Of a DNA stretch of 64,000 nucleotides, positions 52,352-62,133 are shown piece by piece (positions within the stretch are counted from its first letter, which is position 1; every line of letters begins with the position of its first letter). The position numbers were made by a program, and so were the translations under genes. Under the pieces are notes generated by a model. That model did no database searches. It had not been told where the DNA came from and worked only from the letters and a program-made list of their open reading frames with translations. The stretch comes from Staphylococcus intermedius NCTC 11048 (GTDB taxonomy: Bacteria; Bacillota; Bacilli; Staphylococcales; Staphylococcaceae): assembly GCF_002902385.1 (NCBI RefSeq), contig NZ_PPQH01000040.1, positions 177,848-241,847 on the forward strand, written 5' to 3'.

Positions 52352-53451
52352 AATTACATGAATTGTTATCGATATTAAATCAAGAAGTGCCGTTTCATAC
52401 TGCTGAATCTTGGGATAATGTAGGTTTATTAATCGGGGACAAGCAAAGTGAAGTTAACGGTATTTTAACAACATTAGATTGTACTTTAGAGGTTGTAGAA
52501 GAAGCGATTAACCAAAATATTAACACGATTATTGCGCATCATCCATTAATTTTTAAAGGTGTCAAAAGCATCACAGAAGATGGTGGGTACGGATCGATTT
52601 TATATCGACTCATTCAAAATAAGATGAATCTCATTGCATTACATACGAACCTAGATGTACATCCTAAAGGTGTTAATGCGATGTTGGCTGATAAGATCGG
52701 TTTAAAACATTACGAAGTGTTAGATAGGCAAGCAACATCTTATCTTAAAGTACAAGTATTCATTCCAAAAGCCAATGCAAAGACTTTCAAAGATACTTTA
52801 GCTGAACATGGTTTGGCGACTGAAGGCAATTATGAGTATTGCTTCTTCAATACTGATGGAGAGGGTCAATTCAAACCAGTAGAAAAAGCAAACCCACATA
52901 TTGGGCAAATTGGCGATATTGAAACGGTCAATGAGTTGAAAATTGAATTTATGATTCACAGTGGTCAAATGACATTCGTCCAACAACTCATCGAAGACAA
53001 TCATCCTTATGAAACACCTGTCTATGATTTCATACCAATGAAAAAAATGAGCCAGTATGGCCTTGGCATGATAGGTGAATTGCCAGAAACGCAATCAGTT
53101 GAGAGCTTTGTACAGTCCGTCAAACAAGCACTTCACATGCCTAGTGTGCGTTATATCGGCGATCCTAAAGCAACCATTCAACGTGTCGCAATCATAGGTG
53201 GGGCAGGTATCGGTTTTGAAAATCTTGCACACCAACGTGGCGCAGACCTTTTTATCACTGGAGATATTAAACATCACGAAGCGTTAGATGCGAAAACGGC
53301 GGGAATTAATTTATTGGATATTAATCATTATAGTGAATATGTGATGAAAGAGGGATTAATCACATTATTGGAAGATTGGTTGGCAGAAGCAGGTGCGACA
53401 ATACCGATGAAAGCTTCAAGTGTACACACCGATCCTTATGATTATATGTAA
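52348..53451 (+). CDS. Nif3-like dinuclear metal centre protein (YqfO)
   Basis: 367 residues. Nif3 family with a dimetal site: IIAHHPLIF near 60, LHTNLDVHPKG near 98 and a late GDIKHHEALDA near 307. An inserted PII-like domain (about 130-235) is present as in YqfO. Annotated GTP cyclohydrolase 1 type 2 from one homologue; function not settled. Start GTG 52348 inside trmK. Confidence 0.9.
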   Translation: MKLHELLSILNQEVPFHTAESWDNVGLLIGDKQSEVNGILTTLDCTLEVVEEAINQNINTIIAHHPLIFKGVKSITEDGGYGSILYRLIQNKMNLIALHTNLDVHPKGVNAMLADKIGLKHYEVLDRQATSYLKVQVFIPKANAKTFKDTLAEHGLATEGNYEYCFFNTDGEGQFKPVEKANPHIGQIGDIETVNELKIEFMIHSGQMTFVQQLIEDNHPYETPVYDFIPMKKMSQYGLGMIGELPETQSVESFVQSVKQALHMPSVRYIGDPKATIQRVAIIGGAGIGFENLAHQRGADLFITGDIKHHEALDAKTAGINLLDINHYSEYVMKEGLITLLEDWLAEAGATIPMKASSVHTDPYDYM

Positions 53452-53553
53452 ACTGTGTTCATCAGAATATACAGTCACAATTGATTTACTATTTAAAAAA
53501 GTGATGAAATGTGATGAATAACAAATTTTTGATGAAACAATTTTAAAAACGAG

Positions 53554-53590
53554 AAAGGGATTGGGATATTAAGTTTTCCCAATCCCTTTT
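53554..53590 (+). terminator. Terminator after nif3
   Basis: Perfect 13-bp stem AAAGGGATTGGGA/TCCCAATCCCTTT around a 10-base loop, then TTCT. Confidence 0.88.
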
Positions 53591-53678
53591 CTATTTATGG
53601 ACTTATATTAGTTAATGATGATAATATCGTCGAAAAATTGGGATGAATTGGACATAAAAACATTGGATGATATGGGGT

Positions 53679-53840
53679 GTTTTCATTTCATAAACTTGCC
53701 CTAAGTGACTGCACTTGATGTAAGGTTGCTAGAAAGACCAGCCTCTAAGAAAGCGAAGCCTTGAGGGCAATTAGAAACACAATTCATAGCGAAAGGGCAA
53801 GTTAAATAAAATAATGTATCGATAGCGTCAATTTTTTGTG
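53679..53840. repeat. Intergenic repeat, short copy (B)
   Basis: Shares GTTTTCATTTCA-n-AAACTTGC at the left and GCGAAGCC, ACAATTCATAGC, AAGGGCAAGTTAAA at the right with the copy at 25874-26270, in the same orientation. Only about 50 bases separate the two shared blocks here. Confidence 0.7.
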
Positions 53841-53868
53841 TTTAGCCCTTTTCGTTGATTGAGCATTC

Positions 53869-54837
53869 TTACTCCATAATTTTAACAGGCTTTGCTTTTT
53901 TGATTTTAGGCAAGATTTTTTCAACCGGTACATGAGATTCAGTCACATGTGTTTCAGGGTTCATTGGATCATAATCTTTTAAGAAATTAATCACTTCTTT
54001 AACAATAGGTGTAGGGGTAGATGCGCCTGCAGTGACGGCTACAGTTTCCACACCATTCAACCAGTTCAAGTCAAGTTGTGATAAGTCAGCAATACGATAA
54101 GAATTCGTATGTGCAATATCCTTAGACACTTGAGCAAGGCGATTTGAATTGTTACTCTTAGGGTCGCCAACAACGATAAGTAAATCTGCTGCACCCGCTT
54201 GATCGGCAACGGCTTCTTGACGCACTTGAGTGGCTTGACAAATCTCTTTATGCTGTTCAACATGAGGGAATCGCTCTTGTAAATCATCCATTAGATGTGA
54301 GACATCCCATTGTGACATCGTCGTTTGATTCGTCACGATTAAAGGATAGTCATTCAGTGTATCTGGCAATGCTTCAACATCTTCTTTCGTTTCAACCAAA
54401 TAAACGATATCAGGTGCGACACCCACAGCTCCCTCTGGCTCCGGATGTCCTTTTTTACCAATATAGACAACATGATAGCCCTGTGCTTTTTTATCTCGAA
54501 TAAGTTGATGTGTATTTTCAACATCAGGACACGTTGCATCAATGCATGTTAATCCTTTATCTCTAGCGCGCTTTTTAACTTCTGGTGACACACCGTGAGC
54601 AGTAAAGATCACTGTTCCTTCATTAATTTGTTCTAATATTTCTAAACGATTCGGTCCGTCTAATGTAATAATTCCATCTGATTCAAAAGCATCTGTCACG
54701 TGTTTATTATGCACAATCATTCCTAATATATATATCGGACGAGGTAAGTTAGGATCAAGTGACGCATTTCGCGCAATCACCATCGCATCCACCACACCAT
54801 AACAATATCCACGGGGGGTAATTTTAATGATTTCCAT
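53869..54837 (-). CDS. ispH: 4-hydroxy-3-methylbut-2-enyl diphosphate reductase
   Basis: Last enzyme of the MEP pathway, forming isopentenyl and dimethylallyl diphosphate; 322 residues. The three cluster cysteines are visible: C12 in [14 protein letters not shown] near 96-104 and [10 protein letters not shown] near 197; HGV near 81 and the SNNSNRL motif near 228 bind substrate. Start behind AAAGGAGG. Reverse strand between nif3 and cshB. Not found in mevalonate-only staphylococci such as S. aureus. Confidence 0.93.
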   Translation of the reverse strand: MEIIKITPRGYCYGVVDAMVIARNASLDPNLPRPIYILGMIVHNKHVTDAFESDGIITLDGPNRLEILEQINEGTVIFTAHGVSPEVKKRARDKGLTCIDATCPDVENTHQLIRDKKAQGYHVVYIGKKGHPEPEGAVGVAPDIVYLVETKEDVEALPDTLNDYPLIVTNQTTMSQWDVSHLMDDLQERFPHVEQHKEICQATQVRQEAVADQAGAADLLIVVGDPKSNNSNRLAQVSKDIAHTNSYRIADLSQLDLNWLNGVETVAVTAGASTPTPIVKEVINFLKDYDPMNPETHVTESHVPVEKILPKIKKAKPVKIME

Positions 54838-54958
54838 TCTGAAAGCGAACCTCCTTTAATAACTTATTATAACAATTGCACAGCATTTTTAAAATTAATA
54901 CACAACAGCCAATTTGTAAAGTCAAGTACATTAAAAATCAAAAACATTCACTTGCATG

Positions 54959-54987
54959 TTTTCATTAATCATAAATTCCTTTATAAT
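54959..54987 (+). promoter_or_regulatory. Promoter of cshB-nfo
   Basis: TTTTCA and TATAAT with 17 bases between, 31 bases before the cshB start codon. Confidence 0.5.
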
Positions 54988-55017
54988 ATAGAGACGAATC
55001 TTTAAGGAGGCCAAACC

Positions 55018-56361
55018 ATGGCAAAGCATCCATTTGACCAATTTCGTTTTGATTCAACTTTAATTGAAGCAATAACGGCATTAAATTTTAAACAACCGAC
55101 AGAAATACAACAACGTGTTATCCCAAAAATTATGAAACAAGTCAATCTGATTGGTCAATCACAAACGGGAACAGGTAAATCACATGCGTTTCTTTTACCA
55201 CTCTTCCAACAAATCGATCCAGACATTCACGAGCCACAATCTATCGTTGTAGCACCAACACGTGAACTTGCAACACAATTATACCAAGCAGCTATACAAT
55301 TAAGTGAATATAAAACAGGAATTAAAGTGAGTCTATTTATCGGTGGTACGGACTTTGAAAAGGATAAACAAAAAACAACAGTCCAACCTCAACTGATTAT
55401 TGGGACACCAACGCGTATTAACGATTTGGCTAAAATTGGTGCACTCCACGTACATCTTGCACAGTATTTAGTTATTGACGAGGCAGATTTAATGATCGAT
55501 TTAGGCTTAATTGAAGAAGTCGATCAAATTGCTGCAAAATTAGACGATGACGCAAAAATGGCTGTATTTAGTGCAACCATTCCCAAATCACTACATCCGT
55601 TCTTAAATAAATATTTAGAACACCCAGAATTTGTCGAAGTGAAAAGCGAGACAAAAAATAAGAAAAGCATCGAATTTTACCTCATACCTACAAAAGGTGC
55701 ACAAAAAATCGAAAAAGCTGTAGCGCTATTTGATATGTTGAATCCATATTTAGCGATTATCTTCTGTAATAGTAGAGATAATGCGAATCAGCTTGCCAAG
55801 GAACTTGAACTTCAAGGCATTCAAGTAGGGATGATTCATGGTGGTTTATCGCCACGTGAACGTAAACAGCAAATGAAGCGTATTCGTAATCTTGAGTTCC
55901 AATATGTTATTGCGAGTGACCTTGCTTCACGGGGAATTGATATCGAAGGCGTTAGTCATGTCATTAACTTTGACGTCCCTAAAGATATTGATTTCTTTAC
56001 CCACCGTGTCGGCCGTACAGGTAGAGGGAATTATAAAGGTGTGGCGATTACACTTTATACACCTGAAGAAGATCATTTAATTGCGGCTATTGAAAATAAA
56101 GGTTATCATTTTGAAAATGTGGATATTAAAGATGGCGAATTAAAGCCAATTAAAGCCCATAACACACGACAATTACGTCAAAAACAAGATGATCATATTA
56201 CTCAAAAAGTAAAGCATAAAGTGAAGCGTAATACGAAAAAGAAAGTGAAACCGGGCTATAAAAAGAAATACAAACAAGAACTCGAGCAATTGAAACGCCA
56301 AGAGAAACGTCAATTTAGTCGTACAAAAAAGCGTCAATCTCGAAAAAATAGTTCATCATAA
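55018..56361 (+). CDS. cshB: DEAD-box RNA helicase CshB
   Basis: 447 residues. Q motif [12 protein letters not shown] near 22, [10 protein letters not shown] near 45 (I), VIDEADLM near 152 (II, DEAD), FSATIP near 184 (III), HRVGRTGRG near 328 (VI); a lysine/arginine-rich C-terminal tail from about 390 binds RNA. Cold-shock-type helicase for RNA unwinding and ribosome assembly. Followed by nfo after 14 bases, as in B. subtilis. Confidence 0.93.
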   Translation: MAKHPFDQFRFDSTLIEAITALNFKQPTEIQQRVIPKIMKQVNLIGQSQTGTGKSHAFLLPLFQQIDPDIHEPQSIVVAPTRELATQLYQAAIQLSEYKTGIKVSLFIGGTDFEKDKQKTTVQPQLIIGTPTRINDLAKIGALHVHLAQYLVIDEADLMIDLGLIEEVDQIAAKLDDDAKMAVFSATIPKSLHPFLNKYLEHPEFVEVKSETKNKKSIEFYLIPTKGAQKIEKAVALFDMLNPYLAIIFCNSRDNANQLAKELELQGIQVGMIHGGLSPRERKQQMKRIRNLEFQYVIASDLASRGIDIEGVSHVINFDVPKDIDFFTHRVGRTGRGNYKGVAITLYTPEEDHLIAAIENKGYHFENVDIKDGELKPIKAHNTRQLRQKQDDHITQKVKHKVKRNTKKKVKPGYKKKYKQELEQLKRQEKRQFSRTKKRQSRKNSSS

Positions 56362-56375
56362 AGGATAGGATAAAT

Positions 56376-57269
56376 ATGTTATTAGGATCACATGTGTCTA
56401 TGAGCGGTAAGAAAATGTTAGAAGCCTCAGCTGAAGAAGCGCATCAATATGGTGCTTCAACATTTATGATTTACACAGGGGCACCTCAAAATACACGTCG
56501 TAAACCGATAGAAGAATTAAATATTGAAGCAGGCCGTAAAGCAATGGAACGTTACAATCTTTCAAATATTGTTGTGCACGCGCCTTATATAATTAATATT
56601 GCAAATACACAAAAACCTGAAGTATTTGAGTTAGGTGTTAACTTTTTACAAAATGAAATTGAACGTACTGAAGCGCTCGGTGCAAAAGATATTGTGTTAC
56701 ATCCAGGCGCACATGTCGGCGCAGGAGCTGAAGTAGGTATTAAACGTATTATCGAAGGTTTGAATGAAGTACTTACGAATCAAAACGATGTTCGAATTGC
56801 TTTAGAAACGATGGCAGGTAAAGGTTCAGAAATTGGTAGAACTTTTGAAGAAATCGCACAAATTATCGATGGTGTCACACATAATGAACGCTTATCTGTC
56901 TGTCTCGATACATGTCATATTCACGATGCTGGATATGACGTTGTGAACGATTTTGATGGGGTTTTAAATGAATTTGACCGCATTATTGGTGTGGACCGCA
57001 TCAAAGTGGTACACGTCAACGATAGTAAAAACCCAATTTCAGCACATAAAGACCGTCATGAAAATATCGGTTTTGGTCATATCGGTTTTGATGCGTTAAA
57101 TTACGTTGTACATCACGATCAATTTAAAGACATCCCTAAAATTTTAGAAACACCTTATGTGGGTGAAGATAAGAAAAACAAGAAGCCACCCTATCGTTTT
57201 GAAATTGAAGCCTTTAAAAATGAAACGTTTGACCCAGAAATGAAAACTAAAATTTTATCACAAGTTTAA
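56376..57269 (+). CDS. nfo: Endonuclease IV (AP endonuclease)
   Basis: 297 residues; cleaves abasic sites in base excision repair. LGSHVSMSG at the start, [11 protein letters not shown] near 66, [10 protein letters not shown] near 107, [12 protein letters not shown] near 176 and VNDSKNP near 213 carry the zinc ligands. Co-transcribed with cshB. Confidence 0.95.
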   Translation: MLLGSHVSMSGKKMLEASAEEAHQYGASTFMIYTGAPQNTRRKPIEELNIEAGRKAMERYNLSNIVVHAPYIINIANTQKPEVFELGVNFLQNEIERTEALGAKDIVLHPGAHVGAGAEVGIKRIIEGLNEVLTNQNDVRIALETMAGKGSEIGRTFEEIAQIIDGVTHNERLSVCLDTCHIHDAGYDVVNDFDGVLNEFDRIIGVDRIKVVHVNDSKNPISAHKDRHENIGFGHIGFDALNYVVHHDQFKDIPKILETPYVGEDKKNKKPPYRFEIEAFKNETFDPEMKTKILSQV

Positions 57270-57280
57270 TAAAATCTTTA

Positions 57281-57318
57281 AAACAGCTGTATCTGTACTC
57301 AGATAGGGTTGTTTTTAT
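57281..57318 (+). terminator. Terminator after nfo
   Basis: AACAGCTGTATCT pairs with AGATAGGGTTGTT (two mismatches) followed by TTTATTT. Confidence 0.65.
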
Positions 57319-57368
57319 TTATATTACGCTGTGTCACTTACTTTCTCACTTTAAACCCAACGATTTTG

Positions 57369-57377
57369 TGTTATAAT
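57369..57377 (+). promoter_or_regulatory. Extended -10 promoter of the znuCB-zur operon
   Basis: TGTTATAAT directly followed 9 bases later by the Zur box, so repressor binding would cover the start point. Confidence 0.55.
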
Positions 57378-57386
57378 TAGAAAGTC

Positions 57387-57407
57387 TTATCGTAAAGATT
57401 ACTATTT
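57387..57407 (+). promoter_or_regulatory. Zur box
   Basis: Compared with the Bacillales Zur consensus AAATCGTAAT-n-ATTACGATTT, the 21 bases here keep ATCGTAA and ATTAC.ATTT and differ at about four positions. The gene encoding the zinc repressor is in the same operon, so this is a self-controlling circuit. Confidence 0.75.
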
Positions 57408-57452
57408 ACATTTCTATAGTGGCGCGTTATATTTATAGATTGAGGTGAAAAA

Positions 57453-58223
57453 ATGTCACAACCTGTATTTGAACTTAAAAATATTGATTTCTTTTACGAA
57501 CATAAAAAAGTGCTAGAAAATATTAATATTCGCATTCATAATGGTCAATTTTTAGCAATTGTCGGTCCAAATGGCGCAGGTAAATCAACATTGCTTAAAT
57601 TGATATTGGGTATTTTACCCATTCAAAAAGGTGAGATTTATATCGACGGAGAATCTTACAATAAAAAATTAACAACTGATAAAATTAGTTATGTGTCACA
57701 AAAAGCCTCTTCTGTCACTGCAGGCTTCCCAGCAACTGTCAAAGAGGTGGTCTTGAGCGGCCTGACACGTAAGAAGAAATTGTTTAAGTGGTTTAATAAA
57801 GAAGACGATCAGAAAGTGGACCAAGTATTAGAACGATTGAACATCTCAGCATTAAAACATAAAAATATCGCACAGCTTTCTGGTGGACAACAGCAGCGTG
57901 TACTCATCGCACGTGCATTAGTGTCTGATCCAGCTGTACTCGTGTTAGATGAACCTACAAATGGTATCGATGCCAAACATGTGGGTGAATTTTACGAAAC
58001 ATTAAGCCACCTCAAACAAGAAGGTGTGACGATTATTCTAGTGACACATGATATCGGTGTTGTTGCAGATACAGCTACTGATGTGGCTTGTTTAAATAAG
58101 CATCTTCATTTCCATGGTGCAGTCAGTGAATTTAAATCATTAGATGAAGTTGAAATATCAAAAATCTATGGTCATCCCATTAAATTTGTAGACCATAAAC
58201 ATGATAGGGATTGTTGTGTATGA
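57453..58223 (+). CDS. znuC: Zinc ABC transporter ATP-binding protein
   Basis: 256 residues. Walker A GPNGAGKST near 38, signature LSGGQQQRV near 143, Walker B LVLDEPTNGID near 164. Energises zinc import; the zinc-binding lipoprotein is not in this operon and must be encoded elsewhere. Ends in a 4-base ATGA overlap with znuB. Regulated by the Zur box. Confidence 0.9.
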   Translation: MSQPVFELKNIDFFYEHKKVLENINIRIHNGQFLAIVGPNGAGKSTLLKLILGILPIQKGEIYIDGESYNKKLTTDKISYVSQKASSVTAGFPATVKEVVLSGLTRKKKLFKWFNKEDDQKVDQVLERLNISALKHKNIAQLSGGQQQRVLIARALVSDPAVLVLDEPTNGIDAKHVGEFYETLSHLKQEGVTIILVTHDIGVVADTATDVACLNKHLHFHGAVSEFKSLDEVEISKIYGHPIKFVDHKHDRDCCV

Positions 58224-59107
58224 TTGATGCAATATTAAATTTTGAATTTATCAGATACTCATTTATTAGCGGTATACTCATCGGGTTGATTGCGCCACTC
58301 ATTGGGACATTTATCGTAGTAAGGCGTCTGTCCTTGATTGCCGATGCATTGAGTCACGTCACGTTAGGCGGCATATCATTCGGGATGTTTTTGATGACAC
58401 TTTCACCACTTTTTGCATTTGTAAATCCGATTTGGACGGGGATTCTATTTTCAATTATCGGTGCATTATTAATTGAATATTTAAGAACGTCATATAAAAA
58501 TTATCAAGAAATTGCGATTCCGATTATTATGAGCACTGGGATTGGTTTAAGTGCCATTTTTATCTCATTGGCAAAAGGGTTTAATCAAGAACTCGTAGGC
58601 TTATTATTTGGTTCGATCAGTGCAGTTTCCATCAGTGATTTAATTACCATTGTAACGATTGCTGTTTTAGTCTTAGCTTTCATTATGTTGTTTTATAAAG
58701 AATTGTTCATCCTGTCTTTCGATACAGAGTACAGCCAAGTGATTGGGATTCCGAAATGGATACAATTCTTGTTTATTGTTATCGTGGCGCTTGTGATTTC
58801 TGCATCAATGCGTGTCATCGGTGTGTTGTTAGTGAGTGCGCTCATCACGCTCCCAGTTGCGATTGCAATGCGTTGGACAAAAGGGTTTAAACAATTTATA
58901 TTAATAAGTATCATTATCGGAGAATTTTCAGTTATTTTAGGGCTAGTTACAGCGTTTTATTTAAATATCTCACCTGGTGGAATTATCGTAGTGATTTTAG
59001 TCATCATGTTAGGTTTAACACTTTTCTATCAGTCCTTTGTTACTGGGAAACTAAAAGGAGTGAAACGTAATGAAAATGGAAGAAGCCATTCAAATATTGA
59101 AAGATAA
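58220..59107 (+). CDS. znuB: Zinc ABC transporter permease
   Basis: 295 residues with about eight transmembrane helices, ABC-3 family (ZnuB/MntB type). [18 protein letters not shown] near 38 is the conserved coupling region. ATG 58220 is chosen over the TTG at 58211 because of the ATGA junction. Its 3' end overlaps zur by 38 bases. Confidence 0.9.
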   Translation: MIDAILNFEFIRYSFISGILIGLIAPLIGTFIVVRRLSLIADALSHVTLGGISFGMFLMTLSPLFAFVNPIWTGILFSIIGALLIEYLRTSYKNYQEIAIPIIMSTGIGLSAIFISLAKGFNQELVGLLFGSISAVSISDLITIVTIAVLVLAFIMLFYKELFILSFDTEYSQVIGIPKWIQFLFIVIVALVISASMRVIGVLLVSALITLPVAIAMRWTKGFKQFILISIIIGEFSVILGLVTAFYLNISPGGIIVVILVIMLGLTLFYQSFVTGKLKGVKRNENGRSHSNIER

Positions 59108-59477
59108 TGGACATAAATATACAGATAAACGTCGAGACATGATTGAGATGTTTATCAACGAGGATAAATACATTAATGCCAAAACTGTCCAACAACAAAT
59201 GAACAATCATTATCCAGGTATTTCATTTGATACGATTTATCGTAATCTCCATCTGTTTAAAACTTTGGGTATTATCGAGGGAACTGAGTTAGATGGGGAA
59301 ATGAAATTTCGTGCGGCATGTACGTCACATCACCATCATCATTTTATTTGTACCGTTTGTGGTGATACGAAAGTGATTGATTTTTGTCCAATGACAGAAA
59401 TTAGAGCCTCATTGCCTAATGTAGAGATTGAAATGCATAAATTAGAAGTATACGGTATGTGTGAAAAATGTAAGTAA
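59070..59477 (+). CDS. zur: Zinc uptake regulator Zur (Fur family)
   Basis: 135 residues. Winged helix ([13 protein letters not shown] near 13, [11 protein letters not shown] near 51), a His-rich HHHHH stretch near 88-92 and two Cys pairs (CTVCGD near 94, CEKCK at the C-terminus) for structural zinc. In staphylococci it forms an operon with the znuC/znuB genes and represses it when zinc is plentiful. RBS AAAAGGAG. Confidence 0.92.
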   Translation: MKMEEAIQILKDNGHKYTDKRRDMIEMFINEDKYINAKTVQQQMNNHYPGISFDTIYRNLHLFKTLGIIEGTELDGEMKFRAACTSHHHHHFICTVCGDTKVIDFCPMTEIRASLPNVEIEMHKLEVYGMCEKCK

Positions 59478-59479
59478 GT

Positions 59480-59526
59480 AAAAGGCACACCATGTTGATT
59501 TAAATTGAACATGGCGTGCCTTTTTT
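59480..59526 (+). terminator. Terminator after zur
   Basis: AAAAGGCAC(A)CCATGTT pairs with AACATGGCGTGCCTTTT, then T's; a long strong stem. Confidence 0.9.
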
Positions 59527-59722
59527 GTATTCATGACGTTACTAACTAACTGAGGATATTTCCTCTTACAATGCGTGGTCACTTGCTTAAGTAAACTAAG
59601 AAATAAATTGACCGTGAACATCTATCTACTTGTAACAGTAATAGGAAAGCGTTGAGCCGTTTAAAATGATCATATCACTACAGAACAACATGACTTTTGA
59701 TTCAATCATGATGTGTTGAATG

Positions 59723-59756
59723 AAAAAAGCCTCCCACGAATGTAGGAAGCTCTTTG
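59723..59756 (-). terminator. Terminator after ispG
   Basis: On the reverse strand AAAGAGCTTCC pairs with GGAGGCTTTT around TACATTCGTG, ending in a T run. Confidence 0.75.
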
Positions 59757-59792
59757 TGAAATATTTTAATTTAAATGGTGATAAGTGATCGA

Positions 59793-60899
59793 TTAATTTT
59801 GTGCCGCTTCTTGTTTCTTGTTCTCTTCCCATTCAGCTGCTAATTTATCAATTTCCATCTTCAATTCATCTACCATAGTCTCTTCAGGTACTTTTCGTAC
59901 AGTTTTACCTTTCATGAAAAGTAATCCCTCGCCACGAGCGCCGGCAATACCGATATCCGCTTCACGTGCTTCACCTGGTCCATTAACAGCACAGCCTAAA
60001 ACAGCCACTTTTAATGGAATTTGTAGTTTTTCGATGTATTCTTCAACTTCATTTGCGATTGAAATGAGGTCAATTTCAATACGTCCACAAGTCGGACACG
60101 CAATCAATGTTGCTGCATTACTTGCAAGTCCAAATGATTTTAGCAATGATTTCGCTACTTTCACTTCTTCAACAGGGTCTGCTGATAATGAAATACGCAT
60201 TGTGTTTCCAATACCTAAAGATAAAATCGCGCCTAAACCTGCTGAAGATTTCACTGTACCATTAAACAACGTACCACTTTCTGTAATCCCTAAATGTAAT
60301 GGATAGTCGAAAGCTTTTGCTGCTTTAGTATAGGCTTCAATAGCTAAATTAACGTCACTCGCTTTCATAGAGACGATAATGTCGTGGAAATCGAGTTCTT
60401 CTAAAATTTTGATATGATGTAAAGCACTCTCTACCATACCATCTGCAGTAGGGTATCCATATTTTTTTAAGATGTGTTTTTCTAATGAGCCCGCATTGAC
60501 ACCAATACGAATCGGAATACCTTTAGCTTTACATGCTTCAACTACAGCTTCAACTTTTTCACGTCTACCAATATTCCCTGGATTGATACGAATTTTATCC
60601 GCACCATTTTCGATCGCGATTAACGCCAGTTTATAATTAAAATGAATATCGACAACGAGTGGAATATTAATTTGCGCTTTTATATCTTTAATTGCATGTG
60701 CGTCCTCCTCATTAGGACAAGCAACACGTACAATTTGACAACCTGCTTCTTCTAATCGCTTAATTTCAGCTACTGTTGCCTCAACATCGTGAGTTTTAGT
60801 CGTTGTCATACTTTGGATAACAACTTCGTCTGCACCACCAATTGTTAGATCACCAACTTTAACTGGTCGCGTATTTTTACGATGTGTTATTTCAGCCAT
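59793..60899 (-). CDS. ispG: 4-hydroxy-3-methylbut-2-enyl diphosphate synthase (flavodoxin)
   Basis: 368 residues; seventh step of the MEP pathway. TIM-barrel N-terminal part (VQIGG-like [17 protein letters not shown] near 15) and a C-terminal iron-sulfur domain: CPTCGR near 266 and [18 protein letters not shown] near 298 supply the three cysteines and the glutamate ligand. Upstream in-frame ATG at 60941 is rejected because AAAGGAG precedes ATG 60899. Reverse strand between zur and sodA; functional partner of ispH. Confidence 0.94.
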   Translation of the reverse strand: MAEITHRKNTRPVKVGDLTIGGADEVVIQSMTTTKTHDVEATVAEIKRLEEAGCQIVRVACPNEEDAHAIKDIKAQINIPLVVDIHFNYKLALIAIENGADKIRINPGNIGRREKVEAVVEACKAKGIPIRIGVNAGSLEKHILKKYGYPTADGMVESALHHIKILEELDFHDIIVSMKASDVNLAIEAYTKAAKAFDYPLHLGITESGTLFNGTVKSSAGLGAILSLGIGNTMRISLSADPVEEVKVAKSLLKSFGLASNAATLIACPTCGRIEIDLISIANEVEEYIEKLQIPLKVAVLGCAVNGPGEAREADIGIAGARGEGLLFMKGKTVRKVPEETMVDELKMEIDKLAAEWEENKKQEAAQN

Positions 60900-60973
60900 G
60901 TTAGGAACTCCTTTATAAATAATTTTAACTTGAAAATGCACTTCTCAGAGACCATTAATCAACGTTATTTCAT

Positions 60974-61003
60974 ATTATACAATATGCGCGTGTGTTTATT
61001 CAA
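60974..61003 (-). promoter_or_regulatory. Promoter of ispG
   Basis: On the reverse strand TTGAAT and TATAAT with 18 bases between, about 75 bases before the ispG start. Confidence 0.65.
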
Positions 61004-61103
61004 AACAATATGTTTAAAACGACGTAAAAAAATTCACCATATCGTTAATTTTTTCAGGGTTGTCATTACGTTTCAGACTTTTGGAGTATTTTGAATGACA
61101 ATG

Positions 61104-61131
61104 TTTAAAATTCCGAGAAATGAGCTATAAT
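61104..61131 (+). promoter_or_regulatory. Candidate distal sodA promoter
   Basis: TTTAAA and TATAAT with 16 bases between; the inverted repeat at 61137 covers the predicted start point. Confidence 0.4.
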
Positions 61132-61136
61132 ATATA

Positions 61137-61160
61137 GTGTAATTCTTAAAACGATTACAC
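61137..61160. repeat. Perfect inverted repeat in the sodA upstream region
   Basis: GTGTAAT and ATTACAC with a 10-base centre; symmetrical and placed at a possible start point, so a candidate operator. Confidence 0.55.
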
Positions 61161-61184
61161 AACAGTTACCTTTAAGCAAATTGA

Positions 61185-61212
61185 TTGATTAAAGGCACAA
61201 AGTTGATACAAT
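61185..61212 (+). promoter_or_regulatory. Candidate proximal sodA promoter
   Basis: TTGATT and TACAAT with 16 bases between, 34 bases before the sodA start codon. Confidence 0.55.
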
Positions 61213-61246
61213 AAATATGGAATCAAATTTAGGAGGATGATTAATT

Positions 61247-61846
61247 ATGGCTTTTGAACTACCAAAATTACCTTATTCTTATGATGCATTAGAACCACAC
61301 ATTGATAAAGAAACTATGGAAATCCATCACAGTAAGCATCATAACACTTACGTAACGAAATTAAATGCTGCTGTTGAAGGTACTGAATTTGAAAATAAAT
61401 CATTAGAAGATTTAATTGCAAACTTAAATAGTGTACCTGAAAACATTCGTACAGCGGTACGTAATAATGGTGGCGGTCACTTAAATCACTCTATTTTCTG
61501 GCAACTTTTAACACCTAACTCAGAAGAAAAAGGTGAAGTTGTAGATAAAATCAAAGAACAATGGGGTTCTTTAGATGAATTTAAAAACGAATTTGCGGAT
61601 AAAGCAGCAGCACGTTTCGGTTCAGGTTGGGCTTGGCTTGTTGTCAATAACGGCAAATTAGAAATCGTTACAACAGCAAACCAAGACAGTCCATTAACTG
61701 ACGGATTATCACCAATCTTAGCATTAGACGTATGGGAACATGCGTATTATCTTAAATACCAAAACAAACGTCCAGACTACATTGCTTCATTCTGGAATGT
61801 TGTAAACTGGGAAAAAGTAGACGAGTTCTACAAAGCTGCAAAATAA
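61247..61846 (+). CDS. sodA: Superoxide dismutase (Mn/Fe family)
   Basis: 199 residues; dismutates superoxide. Metal ligands: HHSKHHNTY near 26-34, [10 protein letters not shown] near 75, [12 protein letters not shown] near 161-172. AGGAGG ribosome site. Single gene with its own terminator. Metal preference (Mn, Fe or either) cannot be read from these motifs alone. Confidence 0.96.
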   Translation: MAFELPKLPYSYDALEPHIDKETMEIHHSKHHNTYVTKLNAAVEGTEFENKSLEDLIANLNSVPENIRTAVRNNGGGHLNHSIFWQLLTPNSEEKGEVVDKIKEQWGSLDEFKNEFADKAAARFGSGWAWLVVNNGKLEIVTTANQDSPLTDGLSPILALDVWEHAYYLKYQNKRPDYIASFWNVVNWEKVDEFYKAAK

Positions 61847-61883
61847 TATTAAAGTTTCACGCTGTATATGTGAAACCTATATG

Positions 61884-61922
61884 TGAGGCTAGGCAATGTC
61901 ATGTTGCTTAGTCTCTTTTTTA
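61884..61922 (+). terminator. Terminator after sodA
   Basis: GAGGCTAGGCAA pairs with TTGCTTAGTCTC (G-U pairs included) then TTTTTT. Confidence 0.8.
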
Positions 61923-62055
61923 TATCACTTATCATCGCGATCTATAAGTTGAACAGATGACTTGTGACACGTTAATTCATGAATCTCACACATCATCAAC
62001 TAAGGTGTTATCTACACGCTGCTACAGTGAGGGGGGGACATTAAAAAAATGGCTG

Positions 62056-62089
62056 AAAGCGCATAATATCAAGGGTTATGCGCTTTTTT
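62056..62089 (+). terminator. Strong hairpin with T run between sodA and the integrase
   Basis: AAAGCGCATAA pairs perfectly with TTATGCGCTTT around a 9-base loop, then T's. sodA already has a terminator, so this may belong to the integrated element or insulate its border. Confidence 0.65.
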
Positions 62090-62108
62090 ATTTTGCCTGA
62101 AAATGCTA

Positions 62109-62130
62109 TTGAATACGTTTTGAATACGTT
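62109..62130. repeat. Tandem 11-mer next to the integrase gene
   Basis: TTGAATACGTT occurs twice without a gap (62109-62119, 62120-62130), three bases from the integrase stop codon. Position and form fit integrase binding sites or part of an attachment core; the other end of the element is not in the window, so the exact core cannot be set. Confidence 0.6.
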
Positions 62131-62133
62131 ACG

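Larger units (their letters stand above)
53452..53868. other. Intergenic region between nif3 and ispH
   Basis: 417 bases between convergent genes. It contains the nif3 terminator (53554-53590) and the short copy of the intergenic repeat (53679-53840); no coding region is supported. Confidence 0.75.
59478..59792. other. Intergenic region between zur and ispG
   Basis: 315 bases between convergent genes: the zur terminator at 59480-59526 and the ispG terminator at 59723-59756; the 200 bases between them show no feature I can support. Confidence 0.7.
60900..61246. other. Divergent promoter region between ispG and sodA
   Basis: 347 bases with the ispG promoter (60974-61003, reverse), two possible sodA promoters (61104-61131, 61185-61212) and a perfect inverted repeat at 61137-61160. 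No gene seen. Confidence 0.7.

Noticed and set aside
59818..60306. Forward open frame of 162 codons inside ispG
   Set aside because: Antisense shadow of a well-conserved gene; serine/proline-rich composition typical of a mirrored frame.
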